From Clostridia bacterium (lineage in GTDB: Bacteria; Bacillota; Sulfobacillia; SLMV01): 34,921 bases of DNA. Each line of letters begins with the position of its first letter. Position 1 is the stretch's first letter. The notes beneath the pieces are model-generated. The model worked only from the letters and a program-made list of their open reading frames with translations, was not told where the DNA came from and ran no database searches. The position numbers were made by a program, and so were the translations under genes. This document shows, piece after piece, positions 27,206 through 34,921 of this stretch. The stretch covers positions 1 to 34,921 of the forward strand of contig PWSR01000050.1 of NCBI GenBank assembly GCA_003563985.1, given 5' to 3'.

Positions 27206-27931
27206 TTACACCCCACTTTCCCGGGCGGCGAATGCATCGAATCCCGCCAGCACAGATCGGGCGAGCACGGCCGTACCCACGGCGAGGTAGACGGCCGAGT
27301 AGCCGATCTCCCAGGGGGCCCCTTCGCCCGCCGATGCACCGATCAATATGATGGCCGCCTTGGTCGGCAGCAGGTACATCAGGGATTCGAGGATCTGGTT
27401 TTGAATCAAACCCACGGATTCCAGCGCCACCGGTAACATCACCACGATCGTGTATTTCACGATCCCCGTCAGGAGATCCGTGAAATCGCGCGAGCGATAG
27501 GCTACCAAGAATCCCATGAGGCAATGAAAGGCGCCGATCAACAGGATCGCCGGCAGCAGGGGTAGCAAGGCCACATCGATCTCCCGGAAGAATCGCGCGT
27601 AGGCGTAGAGAATCACCAGGGTTTGCACGTTGGACAGGAGATTCCCCGAGGACTTCGCCAGGACGTATTCTGCCTTCGTAATGGGAGAGACCAAGAGGCT
27701 CCGTATGGCTCCTTCATCCTTTTCGAAAAACATGGTGACCCCGACCAGTAGCATCGCCATCACGGTGGTGTCGATGAGCAGGACCAGGACGAATATCCCC
27801 GTGAGATTGGGAATCTCGGAGAAGTGCAGGACGGCGATCCAAAAGGCGGCCACGAACAGGCTGGCCGAGATGATATTGTAACGCGCCAGTCGAACGAGTT
27901 CCCCTTTGAACAGGGTTCCAAAGGCCTTCAT
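27206..27931 (-). CDS. ABC transporter permease
   Basis: MKAFGTLFKGELVRLARYNIISASLFVAAFWIAVLHFSEIPNLTGIFVLVLLIDTTVMAMLLVGVTMFFEKDEGAIRSLLVSPITKAEYVLAKS; ATGA overlap with the ATPase stop. Confidence 0.8.
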   Translation of the reverse strand: MKAFGTLFKGELVRLARYNIISASLFVAAFWIAVLHFSEIPNLTGIFVLVLLIDTTVMAMLLVGVTMFFEKDEGAIRSLLVSPITKAEYVLAKSSGNLLSNVQTLVILYAYARFFREIDVALLPLLPAILLIGAFHCLMGFLVAYRSRDFTDLLTGIVKYTIVVMLPVALESVGLIQNQILESLMYLLPTKAAIILIGASAGEGAPWEIGYSAVYLAVGTAVLARSVLAGFDAFAARESGV

Positions 27932-28779
27932 GTGATCTTCATCCCGGTCACCTCTATGAAGATGTCGTCCAGGGTGGTCTCCTGGCTGTGCATGGTTAGG
28001 ATCCGGTGGCTTCGCACGACATCCAAGAAACCTTCGTCTTCCCCCAATCCGTCCAGGTCGAAGGAAGTATGCCGCACGCCACCATCGGATTCGTACTCCA
28101 CATCTACCCGGCGCTGCCCGTAACGCAGTTTGAGGTTCTTGGGGGTCTCGATATCGGCGATTTTCCCGTGGGCCATGAACGCCACTTGATCGCACAACTC
28201 GTCGACATCGTTCATGAGGTGGGTGGTAAGCAGGACGGTACCACCCTCGGAGCGAAACTCGCGAATCATCCCCTTGATCACCCGGGCATTCATGGGATCC
28301 AAGCCCATGGTGGGTTCATCCAGGAAGAGAATCGAGGGTTCGTTCAGCAACGCCCGGGCGAAGTTGAGCCGGATCTTCATGCCCTTGGAAAACTCCGCCA
28401 CGCGCTTGTGGCGGTCCTCGAAGAGGCCGAGGCGCCGAAGGAGGGCGTCGGTGTCCGTGGTCCTCTCGTACAGCCGCGCGAAGAAATCCAGGTTTTCCTG
28501 GGCGGTGAGCTTAGAAAAATGGACCGGCATCTCGAATCCCACGCCGACGTGCTGGTAGAAATCGCGACCGTAGCCCGCGAGATCGCGACCTCGATACAGG
28601 ATCCTTCCCCCGTATCTTCCCAGTATCTTCACCATGACCTTCTGGGTGGTGCTCTTCCCCACACCGCTGGGTCCGAGCAACCCGAAGATCTCGCCGTCGC
28701 GGACCTCGAAATTCAACCCCCTGAGCGTATCCTCGTCGTTCTTCGGATAGCGAAACGTGAGATCTTCCACGATGAACAT
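27928..28779 (-). CDS. ABC transporter ATP-binding protein
   Basis: Walker A GPSGVGKST, signature EFSKGMKIRLNFARAL, Walker B SILFLDEPTMGLDP, switch TTHLM. Confidence 0.93.
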   Translation of the reverse strand: MFIVEDLTFRYPKNDEDTLRGLNFEVRDGEIFGLLGPSGVGKSTTQKVMVKILGRYGGRILYRGRDLAGYGRDFYQHVGVGFEMPVHFSKLTAQENLDFFARLYERTTDTDALLRRLGLFEDRHKRVAEFSKGMKIRLNFARALLNEPSILFLDEPTMGLDPMNARVIKGMIREFRSEGGTVLLTTHLMNDVDELCDQVAFMAHGKIADIETPKNLKLRYGQRRVDVEYESDGGVRHTSFDLDGLGEDEGFLDVVRSHRILTMHSQETTLDDIFIEVTGMKIT

Positions 28780-28952
28780 GCTACACCTCGCCCTTCTGCG
28801 ATATCGGAAGGCGCCGACCCTCCTCGCGCGACCATCCCCCGTGAGGCTTCGGGCATCCGACCTCGAAGCCAATACTCCATTGCGTAGGATACGGCACAGC
28901 GGCCGCGGATCCTGCTCGATTTGCCGGGATGGCTCGACTGTCGCGCCCGCCG

Positions 28953-30653
28953 CTACGGTTCGTCCGATCGTGGAGACAGTTGCGAGGAATCCAATACGAC
29001 CAGGGATCCCAGCGGATGCGGTTCCGCCGCCAGCATCTCCAGGAAGCGCACGACCCGGGGGCGCGCCTCGGAGCCCATGAAGTTCGCCAGGCTCAAGTTC
29101 GACTGGGGCGCTCCCGCGGGAAGTAGTGTAGTCGATAGGATTCGCAGGGCCCGCCATTCCCGCGAAGCGCGCCGGATCAGGCGACGCTCGGATCGTTCGC
29201 GTACCTTCTGCAGCCGGCGGAGGGTCGCATCCCGATCCCGGGACACCATCGTCGCCGACCCGGGAATCCGCGACTCCAGGTGCGCCTCCACGGGCCGGTA
29301 TGCATCCCGGATTTCCGACTCGGCTCGGGTGAAGATCCCGTCCAGGGTTTGATCGACGGAAGCGAGCACCCCTCGCCTGCGGCGGGCCAGGAACGCTTCG
29401 AGGTGATCGATCTCCCCGGGTCGTCGCGGGTTCAAGCCCAGCAGCCCCATGGCCTCCTGTAGATTCCCATCTAGGATCGTAATGTTCGGGGTTGGCAAGA
29501 GTGCCGGGGCATCGAGATTGTGGAGTCCGAAGCCGCTTCGGAGTTGAACCATGACCCCCGACTCCACCGGTTCACAGAGATGGGCGAGGATCGGAAGGGT
29601 CAGCCCCAGGATGGTGGGGAAAGAAATGGCGCCGGGGCTGAAGTCTTCCGGGGAGGTTTCCAGCCATCGGAGAAGTTCCCGGGCTTCCAGGCCCCCGTCC
29701 CGTCCGTCGACGGCGAACTCCGATCCGCGCCGGCGCACCGCCCTGCGTTGCCCTTCCCTCTCAACGAAGAGGCCGGCGGCGTCCTCGGGGTGGGAGAACG
29801 GAACGGGATAGCCCGCCGCACTCATCCGCTCCCCCAGCACCCGCGCCTCCGCGGCGGTGCGCGGCGCACGAAGGATATAGCGACGCAAACCCTTGGAAAT
29901 TAGACGGCGCAGGGGTGGATGATGGGAGTCGGCGATTACCAACCCCAGGGTGGAGAGCAGATGGGCATAGACCAGGCAGAACCAATCCGCCAAGTCCAGG
30001 GCGGTCTCGACGGCATCCCCGGCCATTTGGAAGAAGGGAGCTTGCTGATCGCGCCCCGCCAAGGTCTCCGCGCGGGCCCGGAACTCGTGAACGCGCCCAT
30101 CGATGTCGACCGCGGCCGCGGTGGGAGTTCCTTCCACGGGAGGATCGAGGGCAATCCGCACCGGGTCTCCCCGGCGATCCAAGAGCCACAGTCCGCCCAT
30201 CCGCGCCCAGTTGTGGTCGGTGAGAACCCAGAGCAGGGGTATAACCCGGGTCCGGGTAAGGCGGGCGAACCGGCGGGCATATACGACGGCCAACAGTGCC
30301 TTGTAGAGGGATTGCACGGGACCCCCGAGGACGGTGGGACGTACGACGGCGACAACCACGGTGGTCTCCGCTTCGGCCAAGGACGCCGCCGCTTCGCAGG
30401 CTTTGGGATGATCTCCTCGATCCCGGCAAGCATCACTGAGAACCCGGGCGAGGGCGGCCCTGTCACCTCGCCACCGCTCATCGATTCGCCGCTTCCCCCG
30501 CACGATGGCGTCCGTACTGCGCGGATCCGAACCGAATAATCCGTGAACGCGAAGGGGGGCCACGGAGAAGTCCCGATGCAGCGCATCTCCTATTTCCAGG
30601 GCTCCCGGTCGTTTCAGCCGGAGTAGTTCCACGCATCCCCACCCCTCGCTCAT
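28953..30653 (-). CDS. Divergent BshC-like protein (bacillithiol cysteine-adding enzyme family)
   Basis: Segment order matches BshC: TTVVVAVVRPTVLGGPVQSLYKALLAVVYARRFARLTRTRVIPLLWVLTDHNWARM...; SPEDFSPGAISFPTILGLTLPILAHLCEPVESGVM; PALLPTPNITILD; C-terminal EPHPLGSLVVLD. No database search done; start uncertain. Confidence 0.6.
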   Translation of the reverse strand: MSEGWGCVELLRLKRPGALEIGDALHRDFSVAPLRVHGLFGSDPRSTDAIVRGKRRIDERWRGDRAALARVLSDACRDRGDHPKACEAAASLAEAETTVVVAVVRPTVLGGPVQSLYKALLAVVYARRFARLTRTRVIPLLWVLTDHNWARMGGLWLLDRRGDPVRIALDPPVEGTPTAAAVDIDGRVHEFRARAETLAGRDQQAPFFQMAGDAVETALDLADWFCLVYAHLLSTLGLVIADSHHPPLRRLISKGLRRYILRAPRTAAEARVLGERMSAAGYPVPFSHPEDAAGLFVEREGQRRAVRRRGSEFAVDGRDGGLEARELLRWLETSPEDFSPGAISFPTILGLTLPILAHLCEPVESGVMVQLRSGFGLHNLDAPALLPTPNITILDGNLQEAMGLLGLNPRRPGEIDHLEAFLARRRRGVLASVDQTLDGIFTRAESEIRDAYRPVEAHLESRIPGSATMVSRDRDATLRRLQKVRERSERRLIRRASREWRALRILSTTLLPAGAPQSNLSLANFMGSEARPRVVRFLEMLAAEPHPLGSLVVLDSSQLSPRSDEP

Positions 30654-30725
30654 TCGTCGTCGGCGTGCCACAGTGCGCGCCCCGCAATACTTCTCGCCGT
30701 CCTTACTCTTTCCTGCCTCGGGACC

Positions 30726-30754
30726 TTGTCCGGGAACATATGTTCGCTTACAAT
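30726..30754 (+). promoter_or_regulatory. Sigma70 promoter of mrfAB with LexA/SOS box (30733-30746) in the spacer
   Basis: TTGTCC (30726-30731) - 17 bp - TACAAT (30749-30754); spacer contains GGAACATATGTTCG, whose reverse complement CGAACATATGTTCC fits CGAACRNRYGTTYC. Confidence 0.8.
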
Positions 30755-30770
30755 TGAAGGGGGTGATGGC

Positions 30771-33032
30771 GTGAACTTGGATCAATTGATCGACACGTTG
30801 CGCACGGACAAGGAATTCGGGGAGCGGGTTACGGGATGGGTCGAGGTAGCCCCCCGTGCCCCCGCGTACGGAGATCTCCCCGCCGTCGACGAACGACTGG
30901 CCTCCGCGATGAAACGGCGCGGAATCCTTCAACCCTATTCCCACCAGGCCCAGGCCATGGAGGGCCTACTCCGCGGCGAGAACGTCGTGGTTGCCACCCC
31001 CACGGCCTCAGGCAAGAGCCTTTGTTACATCATCCCCGTGCTCGAAGAGATACTACGCAAGCCCGAAGCCCGGGCCCTATTCCTATATCCGACGAAGGCC
31101 CTGGCGCAGGATCAGCGGACGGAAATCGGCGAGTGGATCGAAGCCATCGGAGGCGGTATCGCCAGTTTTACCTATGACGGAGACACCCCGGCCTCCTCGC
31201 GTCGCAGCATCCGCCGCGCCGGGCAAATCGTCATCACCAACCCGGACATGTTGCACACCGGGATCCTACCCCACCACACCAAGTGGGTACACCTCTTCGA
31301 AAACCTCGAGTACGTGATCATCGACGAGTTGCATACGTATCGAGGTGTGTTCGGAAGCCACGTGGCCAACGTGCTGCGCCGACTGCAGCGGATCGCACGC
31401 TTTTATGGGTCCTCACCCCGCTTTGCCGCATCCTCGGCCACCATCGCCAATCCCCGGGAACTCGCCGAAAGCCTGGTCGGGGAGCCCTTTCGCCTGGTGG
31501 ATGAATCCGGAGCCCCCCGGTCCAGGAAACACACCGTATTGTACAATCCCCCGGTGGTGAACCGAGAGCTGGGGATTCGCAGGAGCTCGGTCCTGGAGGC
31601 CCGCGACATCCTGCGACAACTCCTCGGAAACGGCATCCAGACCATTGCCTTCGTGCGGAGTAGGATCCAGTCCGAAGTACTCCTGTCATACCTGCGCGAG
31701 TCGCTTCCCCGCGTCAACATCCGCGGCTACCGGGGTGGATACCTCCCCGCGCAGCGACGCGAGATCGAACGCGGCCTGCGCACCGGGGAAATCCGTGGCG
31801 TGGTGGCGACCAATGCCCTGGAGCTGGGGGTCGATATCGGGTCCCTGGATGCGGCGGTACTGGTGGGATACCCCGGCACCATCGCCAGTGCCCTGCAGCA
31901 AATGGGGCGGGCCGGCCGTGGCGACGCCCCTTCCCTGGCGGTCATGGTGGCTTCCTCGAGCCCCCTGGATCAGCATCTGGTGACGCATCCCGACTATTTC
32001 TTCGATCGATCCCCGGAGCGCGGCCTGGTGCAGCCGGACAATCTGCACATCCGCGTCAGCCACCTCAAGTGCGCTGCCTTCGAGCTCCCCTTCACCGCGG
32101 AAGAAACGGAGGGAGATTCGGACCTGCGGGAAATCCTCGAGTATCTTTCCGAAACGAGAATCCTGCATCCCTCGGACGATCGGTGGCACTGGATGACCGA
32201 AGGGTTCCCCGCCCAGGACATCAGCCTACGATCGGCCTCGACGGGCAACGTGGTCATCGTTGACCGCACGGAACCCGAGCCCCGGGTCATCGGCGAGGTG
32301 GACGAGTTCAGCGCGCCGATGCTGTTACACGAGGAGGCCATATACATCCACGAGGCCGTACAGTACCAGGTGGAAGAGCTGGACCTCGAGGAGCGAAAAG
32401 CCTTCGTGCGCCGGATCGACGTGAACTATTACACCGATGCCACCTTCGCCGCCGACACGGCGGTTCTGGACGTCCTGCGCCGCGATGACCGCGAACTCGC
32501 CTCCCGATTCTTCGGTGAGATTCGGCTCACCGCGCAGCCAACGACCTTCAAGAAGATCCGTTTCGGCACCCACGAAAACCTGGGATGGGGCCGAATCCAC
32601 CTGCCGCCCCGGGAAATGCACACGACGGCCTACTGGATGACCCTGGAGCCGACCCTCACCGCTCGCTTCTCCCCCGGGGAAGTGGAATCCGGCCTCATGG
32701 GCTTGCGCAATCTCATGCTGGAGGTGGCACCGCTGTTCCTATCCTGCGACCGCAGGGATCTTTACGCCGTGGCGCAGATCCGATCCCCTTTCACGGGACA
32801 TCCCACCCTGTACCTGTGCGATGCGTACCCCGGGGGCGTCGGCCTCGGGGAGGCACTATTCGGCCTCGAGGCGGAGCTGCAAAGAACCTGCCTGCAGGTG
32901 GTGAGGGAATGCGTCTGTACCGACGGGTGCCCCTCTTGCATCGGTGCCCCGGCGGAGGTGGGAGCCAGTGCCCGCCGGATCGCCACCCGCATCCTGGCCC
33001 GATTGACCGGTGATCTGCGTTGTCTGGATTGA
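30771..33032 (+). CDS. mrfA: DEAD/DEAH-box helicase with C-terminal DUF1998/MZB four-Cys module (MrfA/YprA-like)
   Basis: QPYSHQAQAMEGLLRGENVVVATPTASGKSLCYIIPVLEEIL...IIDELHTYRGVFGSHVANVLRRL...QMGRAGRGDAPSLAVMVASSSPLDQ...CVCTDGCPSCIGAP. GTG start with AAGGGGG SD. Confidence 0.9.
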   Translation: MNLDQLIDTLRTDKEFGERVTGWVEVAPRAPAYGDLPAVDERLASAMKRRGILQPYSHQAQAMEGLLRGENVVVATPTASGKSLCYIIPVLEEILRKPEARALFLYPTKALAQDQRTEIGEWIEAIGGGIASFTYDGDTPASSRRSIRRAGQIVITNPDMLHTGILPHHTKWVHLFENLEYVIIDELHTYRGVFGSHVANVLRRLQRIARFYGSSPRFAASSATIANPRELAESLVGEPFRLVDESGAPRSRKHTVLYNPPVVNRELGIRRSSVLEARDILRQLLGNGIQTIAFVRSRIQSEVLLSYLRESLPRVNIRGYRGGYLPAQRREIERGLRTGEIRGVVATNALELGVDIGSLDAAVLVGYPGTIASALQQMGRAGRGDAPSLAVMVASSSPLDQHLVTHPDYFFDRSPERGLVQPDNLHIRVSHLKCAAFELPFTAEETEGDSDLREILEYLSETRILHPSDDRWHWMTEGFPAQDISLRSASTGNVVIVDRTEPEPRVIGEVDEFSAPMLLHEEAIYIHEAVQYQVEELDLEERKAFVRRIDVNYYTDATFAADTAVLDVLRRDDRELASRFFGEIRLTAQPTTFKKIRFGTHENLGWGRIHLPPREMHTTAYWMTLEPTLTARFSPGEVESGLMGLRNLMLEVAPLFLSCDRRDLYAVAQIRSPFTGHPTLYLCDAYPGGVGLGEALFGLEAELQRTCLQVVRECVCTDGCPSCIGAPAEVGASARRIATRILARLTGDLRCLD

Positions 33033-34219
33033 GGGACCGGCTCAGGAGGATGGATCCGGGCCCGACACCGCCGAAGGCCGTATCCCGGAGGGAGGACCGG
33101 GAGATCCCCCGGGGATTCCGCGCCCTGGAAGATTCGGGGGGCACCACCTATATCCGATCGAGCGAACATCCCCGGGCCAACCTGGACCCGGAAGCCCTGG
33201 AGGGTCTGGCCCTCCTCACCCATCCCGAATGCCCTCCGCAATCTCCCTCGGACCTGGTGGCTCTCGATCTCGAGACCACGGGGCTGTCCCGGGGCGCGGG
33301 GACCCTGGCATTTCTGACGGGGCTCGCCGTCATCGAGGAGCATCGGGTGCGAACCCTCCAATACCTGCTCCCGGACCCCTCGATGGAGGCACCGTATCTC
33401 GAAGCCATCTCCCGGGAACTGCGTGAACGCGGGCACCTGGTTACCTTTAACGGAAAGGGTTTCGACCTGCCGATACTGTCGGGACGTTTCACGTTGAATC
33501 GGATGACTCCCCCGACCTTCATCGGTCACCACGACCTCCTGGGACCGGCCCGCAGGCTCTGGTCCAGTTCCCTTCCCAGTTGCCGGTTGACCGCGTTGGA
33601 AGGCAGCGTTCTGGGCCGGGATCGCGATGGGGACGTTCCCGGATCCGAGATCCCCGCCCGCTATTTCGACTACCTGGCGGACGGTCGCTCCGATCTCCTG
33701 GATGAAGTGGTTCACCACAACGAACTGGACCTTCTCGCCACCATCGATTTGCTGTTTCGGATGGTGCGCCCCCTGTCCCGTCCATCGGCGAGCCCGGAGC
33801 ATCTCGCCATGGCGCGAATGGCGCAGGCGGCCGGCCGCCAGGAGATAGTGGAGGGGCAGCTTAAAGCCGCTACAGCGCGCGCCCGGGACGATGCAGAGTA
33901 CCTCGAGTCCCTCGAGGAGCTGGCCCTATATCACCGGCGGCGAAGGGATTATGCCCGGGCGGTACCACTTTGGATGGTGATGGTTTCGCTGATGGAATCC
34001 GGCGCGGGACGCATATCGCGGGACGTTGCACCATATGTGGAGCTGGCCAAGTTTGCCGAACATCGGTTGCGCGACCCCAGGCGCGCCTTGCGATACACGG
34101 AGCGCGCACTGCATTTCGATCCCGGGGGAAGCCGCTCCCGTTCCACGGATACGGTAGCACTGCATCACCGCCGGAATCGCCTGCTTCGACGGCTAGGCGA
34201 AGGCGACGATGTCGACTAG
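33020..34219 (+). CDS. mrfB: Ribonuclease H-like exonuclease with C-terminal TPR-like region (MrfB/YprB-like)
   Basis: DLVALDLETTGLSRGAGTLAFLTGLAVI...ELRERGHLVTFNGKGFDLPILSGRFTLNR...HNELDLLATIDLLFRM; DEDD-type exonuclease motifs; overlaps mrfA by 13 bp. Start uncertain. Confidence 0.85.
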   Translation: MSGLRDRLRRMDPGPTPPKAVSRREDREIPRGFRALEDSGGTTYIRSSEHPRANLDPEALEGLALLTHPECPPQSPSDLVALDLETTGLSRGAGTLAFLTGLAVIEEHRVRTLQYLLPDPSMEAPYLEAISRELRERGHLVTFNGKGFDLPILSGRFTLNRMTPPTFIGHHDLLGPARRLWSSSLPSCRLTALEGSVLGRDRDGDVPGSEIPARYFDYLADGRSDLLDEVVHHNELDLLATIDLLFRMVRPLSRPSASPEHLAMARMAQAAGRQEIVEGQLKAATARARDDAEYLESLEELALYHRRRRDYARAVPLWMVMVSLMESGAGRISRDVAPYVELAKFAEHRLRDPRRALRYTERALHFDPGGSRSRSTDTVALHHRRNRLLRRLGEGDDVD

Positions 34220-34262
34220 GAGTCAAGAAACCCCTGTCTGAATTCTCGCGGGATCGCCCGCA

Positions 34263-34921
34263 TCACTGCGCGCGCGTGAAATGAAGATTGCGGGGTGTAC
34301 CGGCGCGGATGGTACCGGCATCCATGTCGTTTACCTCGACGGCGAGTTCCGCCGGATTGCCGGCCCGGATGTAGAGTTCTTCCTCCGCCGACCAGGTCTG
34401 ACTACTCCCGGCACCCATGGTGGTCTCGGAGATCGTGGTACCGTCGGCCTCCACGCGCACCCAACAGGCATGGGCGGTGCGCAGCGTGACCCGAAGCGTC
34501 TCCACGCCTACCACTCGGTACTCGAAGGTGGAACCCGATTCGGTTCCGATTACCTCGCGGTCGGGTTCCGGTTCGGGCTCCGCGGGGGATGGATCCTCTT
34601 CCGCGGGTTCCTCGGCGGGCGATTCTTCCGCCTCGTTCCCTTCGGCGGGTTCTTCGGCGGGAACGGCATTCTCCGGTTCGTCGCGGCCGCCCCAGAGCCC
34701 GGCGGGAAGGGCGACGTAATAATAGATGGCGCCGACGGCGATTACGGCCACCAGGAGCCCCACCAGAGCCGATTCCACGATCCATAGAGCCCCCAGCGTG
34801 CCGGCCAGTACTCCAACAGCGGTCAGCACTGTGCCCCCCAGGATGTACGGGAGGCGGCGGTGTCCCAGAATGGGGCGGCTGTCCGACACGTAGCCCAGCC
34901 ACAGTCGCAAGGGCGATACGA
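34263..34921 (-). CDS. Membrane protein with acidic linker and C-terminal DUF4115/RodZ-like domain (N-terminus beyond the window)
   Basis: Two hydrophobic segments, a Glu/Pro/Ala-rich linker (ENAVPAEEPAEGNEAEESPAEEPAEEDPSPAEPEPEP), then LRTAHACWVRVEADGTTISETTMGAGSSQTWSAEEELYIRAGNPAELAVEVND. Frame is open to the window edge. Confidence 0.6.
   Translation of the reverse strand, partial: VSPLRLWLGYVSDSRPILGHRRLPYILGGTVLTAVGVLAGTLGALWIVESALVGLLVAVIAVGAIYYYVALPAGLWGGRDEPENAVPAEEPAEGNEAEESPAEEPAEEDPSPAEPEPEPDREVIGTESGSTFEYRVVGVETLRVTLRTAHACWVRVEADGTTISETTMGAGSSQTWSAEEELYIRAGNPAELAVEVNDMDAGTIRAGTPRNLHFTRAQ

Noticed and set aside
28420-28440. ABC ATPase signature FSKGM instead of LSGGQ as a novel feature
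   Set aside because: Degenerate signatures are common in ABC-2 drug-exporter-type ATPases; Walker A/B and switch motifs are intact.
32762-33802. 346-aa minus-strand ORF opposite the mrfA/mrfB junction
   Set aside because: Shadow of two well-supported plus-strand genes; no recognisable domain.
1-34921. CRISPR array, transposon, integron, prophage or tRNA genes
   Set aside because: No regularly spaced long repeats, transposase/integrase motifs or cloverleaf candidates seen on reading; only short hairpins and operator repeats.

Overview
High-GC bacterial chromosome segment with Bacillota-like gene order and no visible mobile elements, tRNA/rRNA genes or CRISPR arrays. Most genes are on the minus strand. 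Reading right to left: rodZ-like (partial) / [mrfA-mrfB, plus strand] / BshC-like / ABC exporter (2 permeases + ATPase) / rimO / DPS-like ferritin / cyt b5-like / cinA / thpR / recA / recX / rny / ymdB / 2-oxoacid:ferredoxin oxidoreductase alpha-beta-gamma / M19 dipeptidase / PHP phosphoesterase / MerR-like / ADP-forming acyl-CoA synthetase / [NUDIX + Cys-rich protein, plus strand] / miaB / [methyltransferase, plus strand] / mutS / mutL / miaA / small zinc ribbon / mraZ / rsmH (partial). Strongest non-coding signals: (1) two LexA/SOS-type palindromes, each inside the 17-bp spacer of a sigma70-type promoter, one driving thpR-recA-recX and one driving the mrfAB repair genes; (2) a TTGACA promoter, ~200-nt structured leader and canonical intrinsic terminator just ahead of rny, with a 48-codon ORF reading through the terminator; (3) 10-bp-periodic MraZ boxes ahead of mraZ. 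Other points of interest: a divergent BshC homologue lacking the usual GGQQ motif beside an exporter and mrfAB, and a MutL endonuclease motif with a D in place of its last E. All calls come from reading the sequence; no searches were run.
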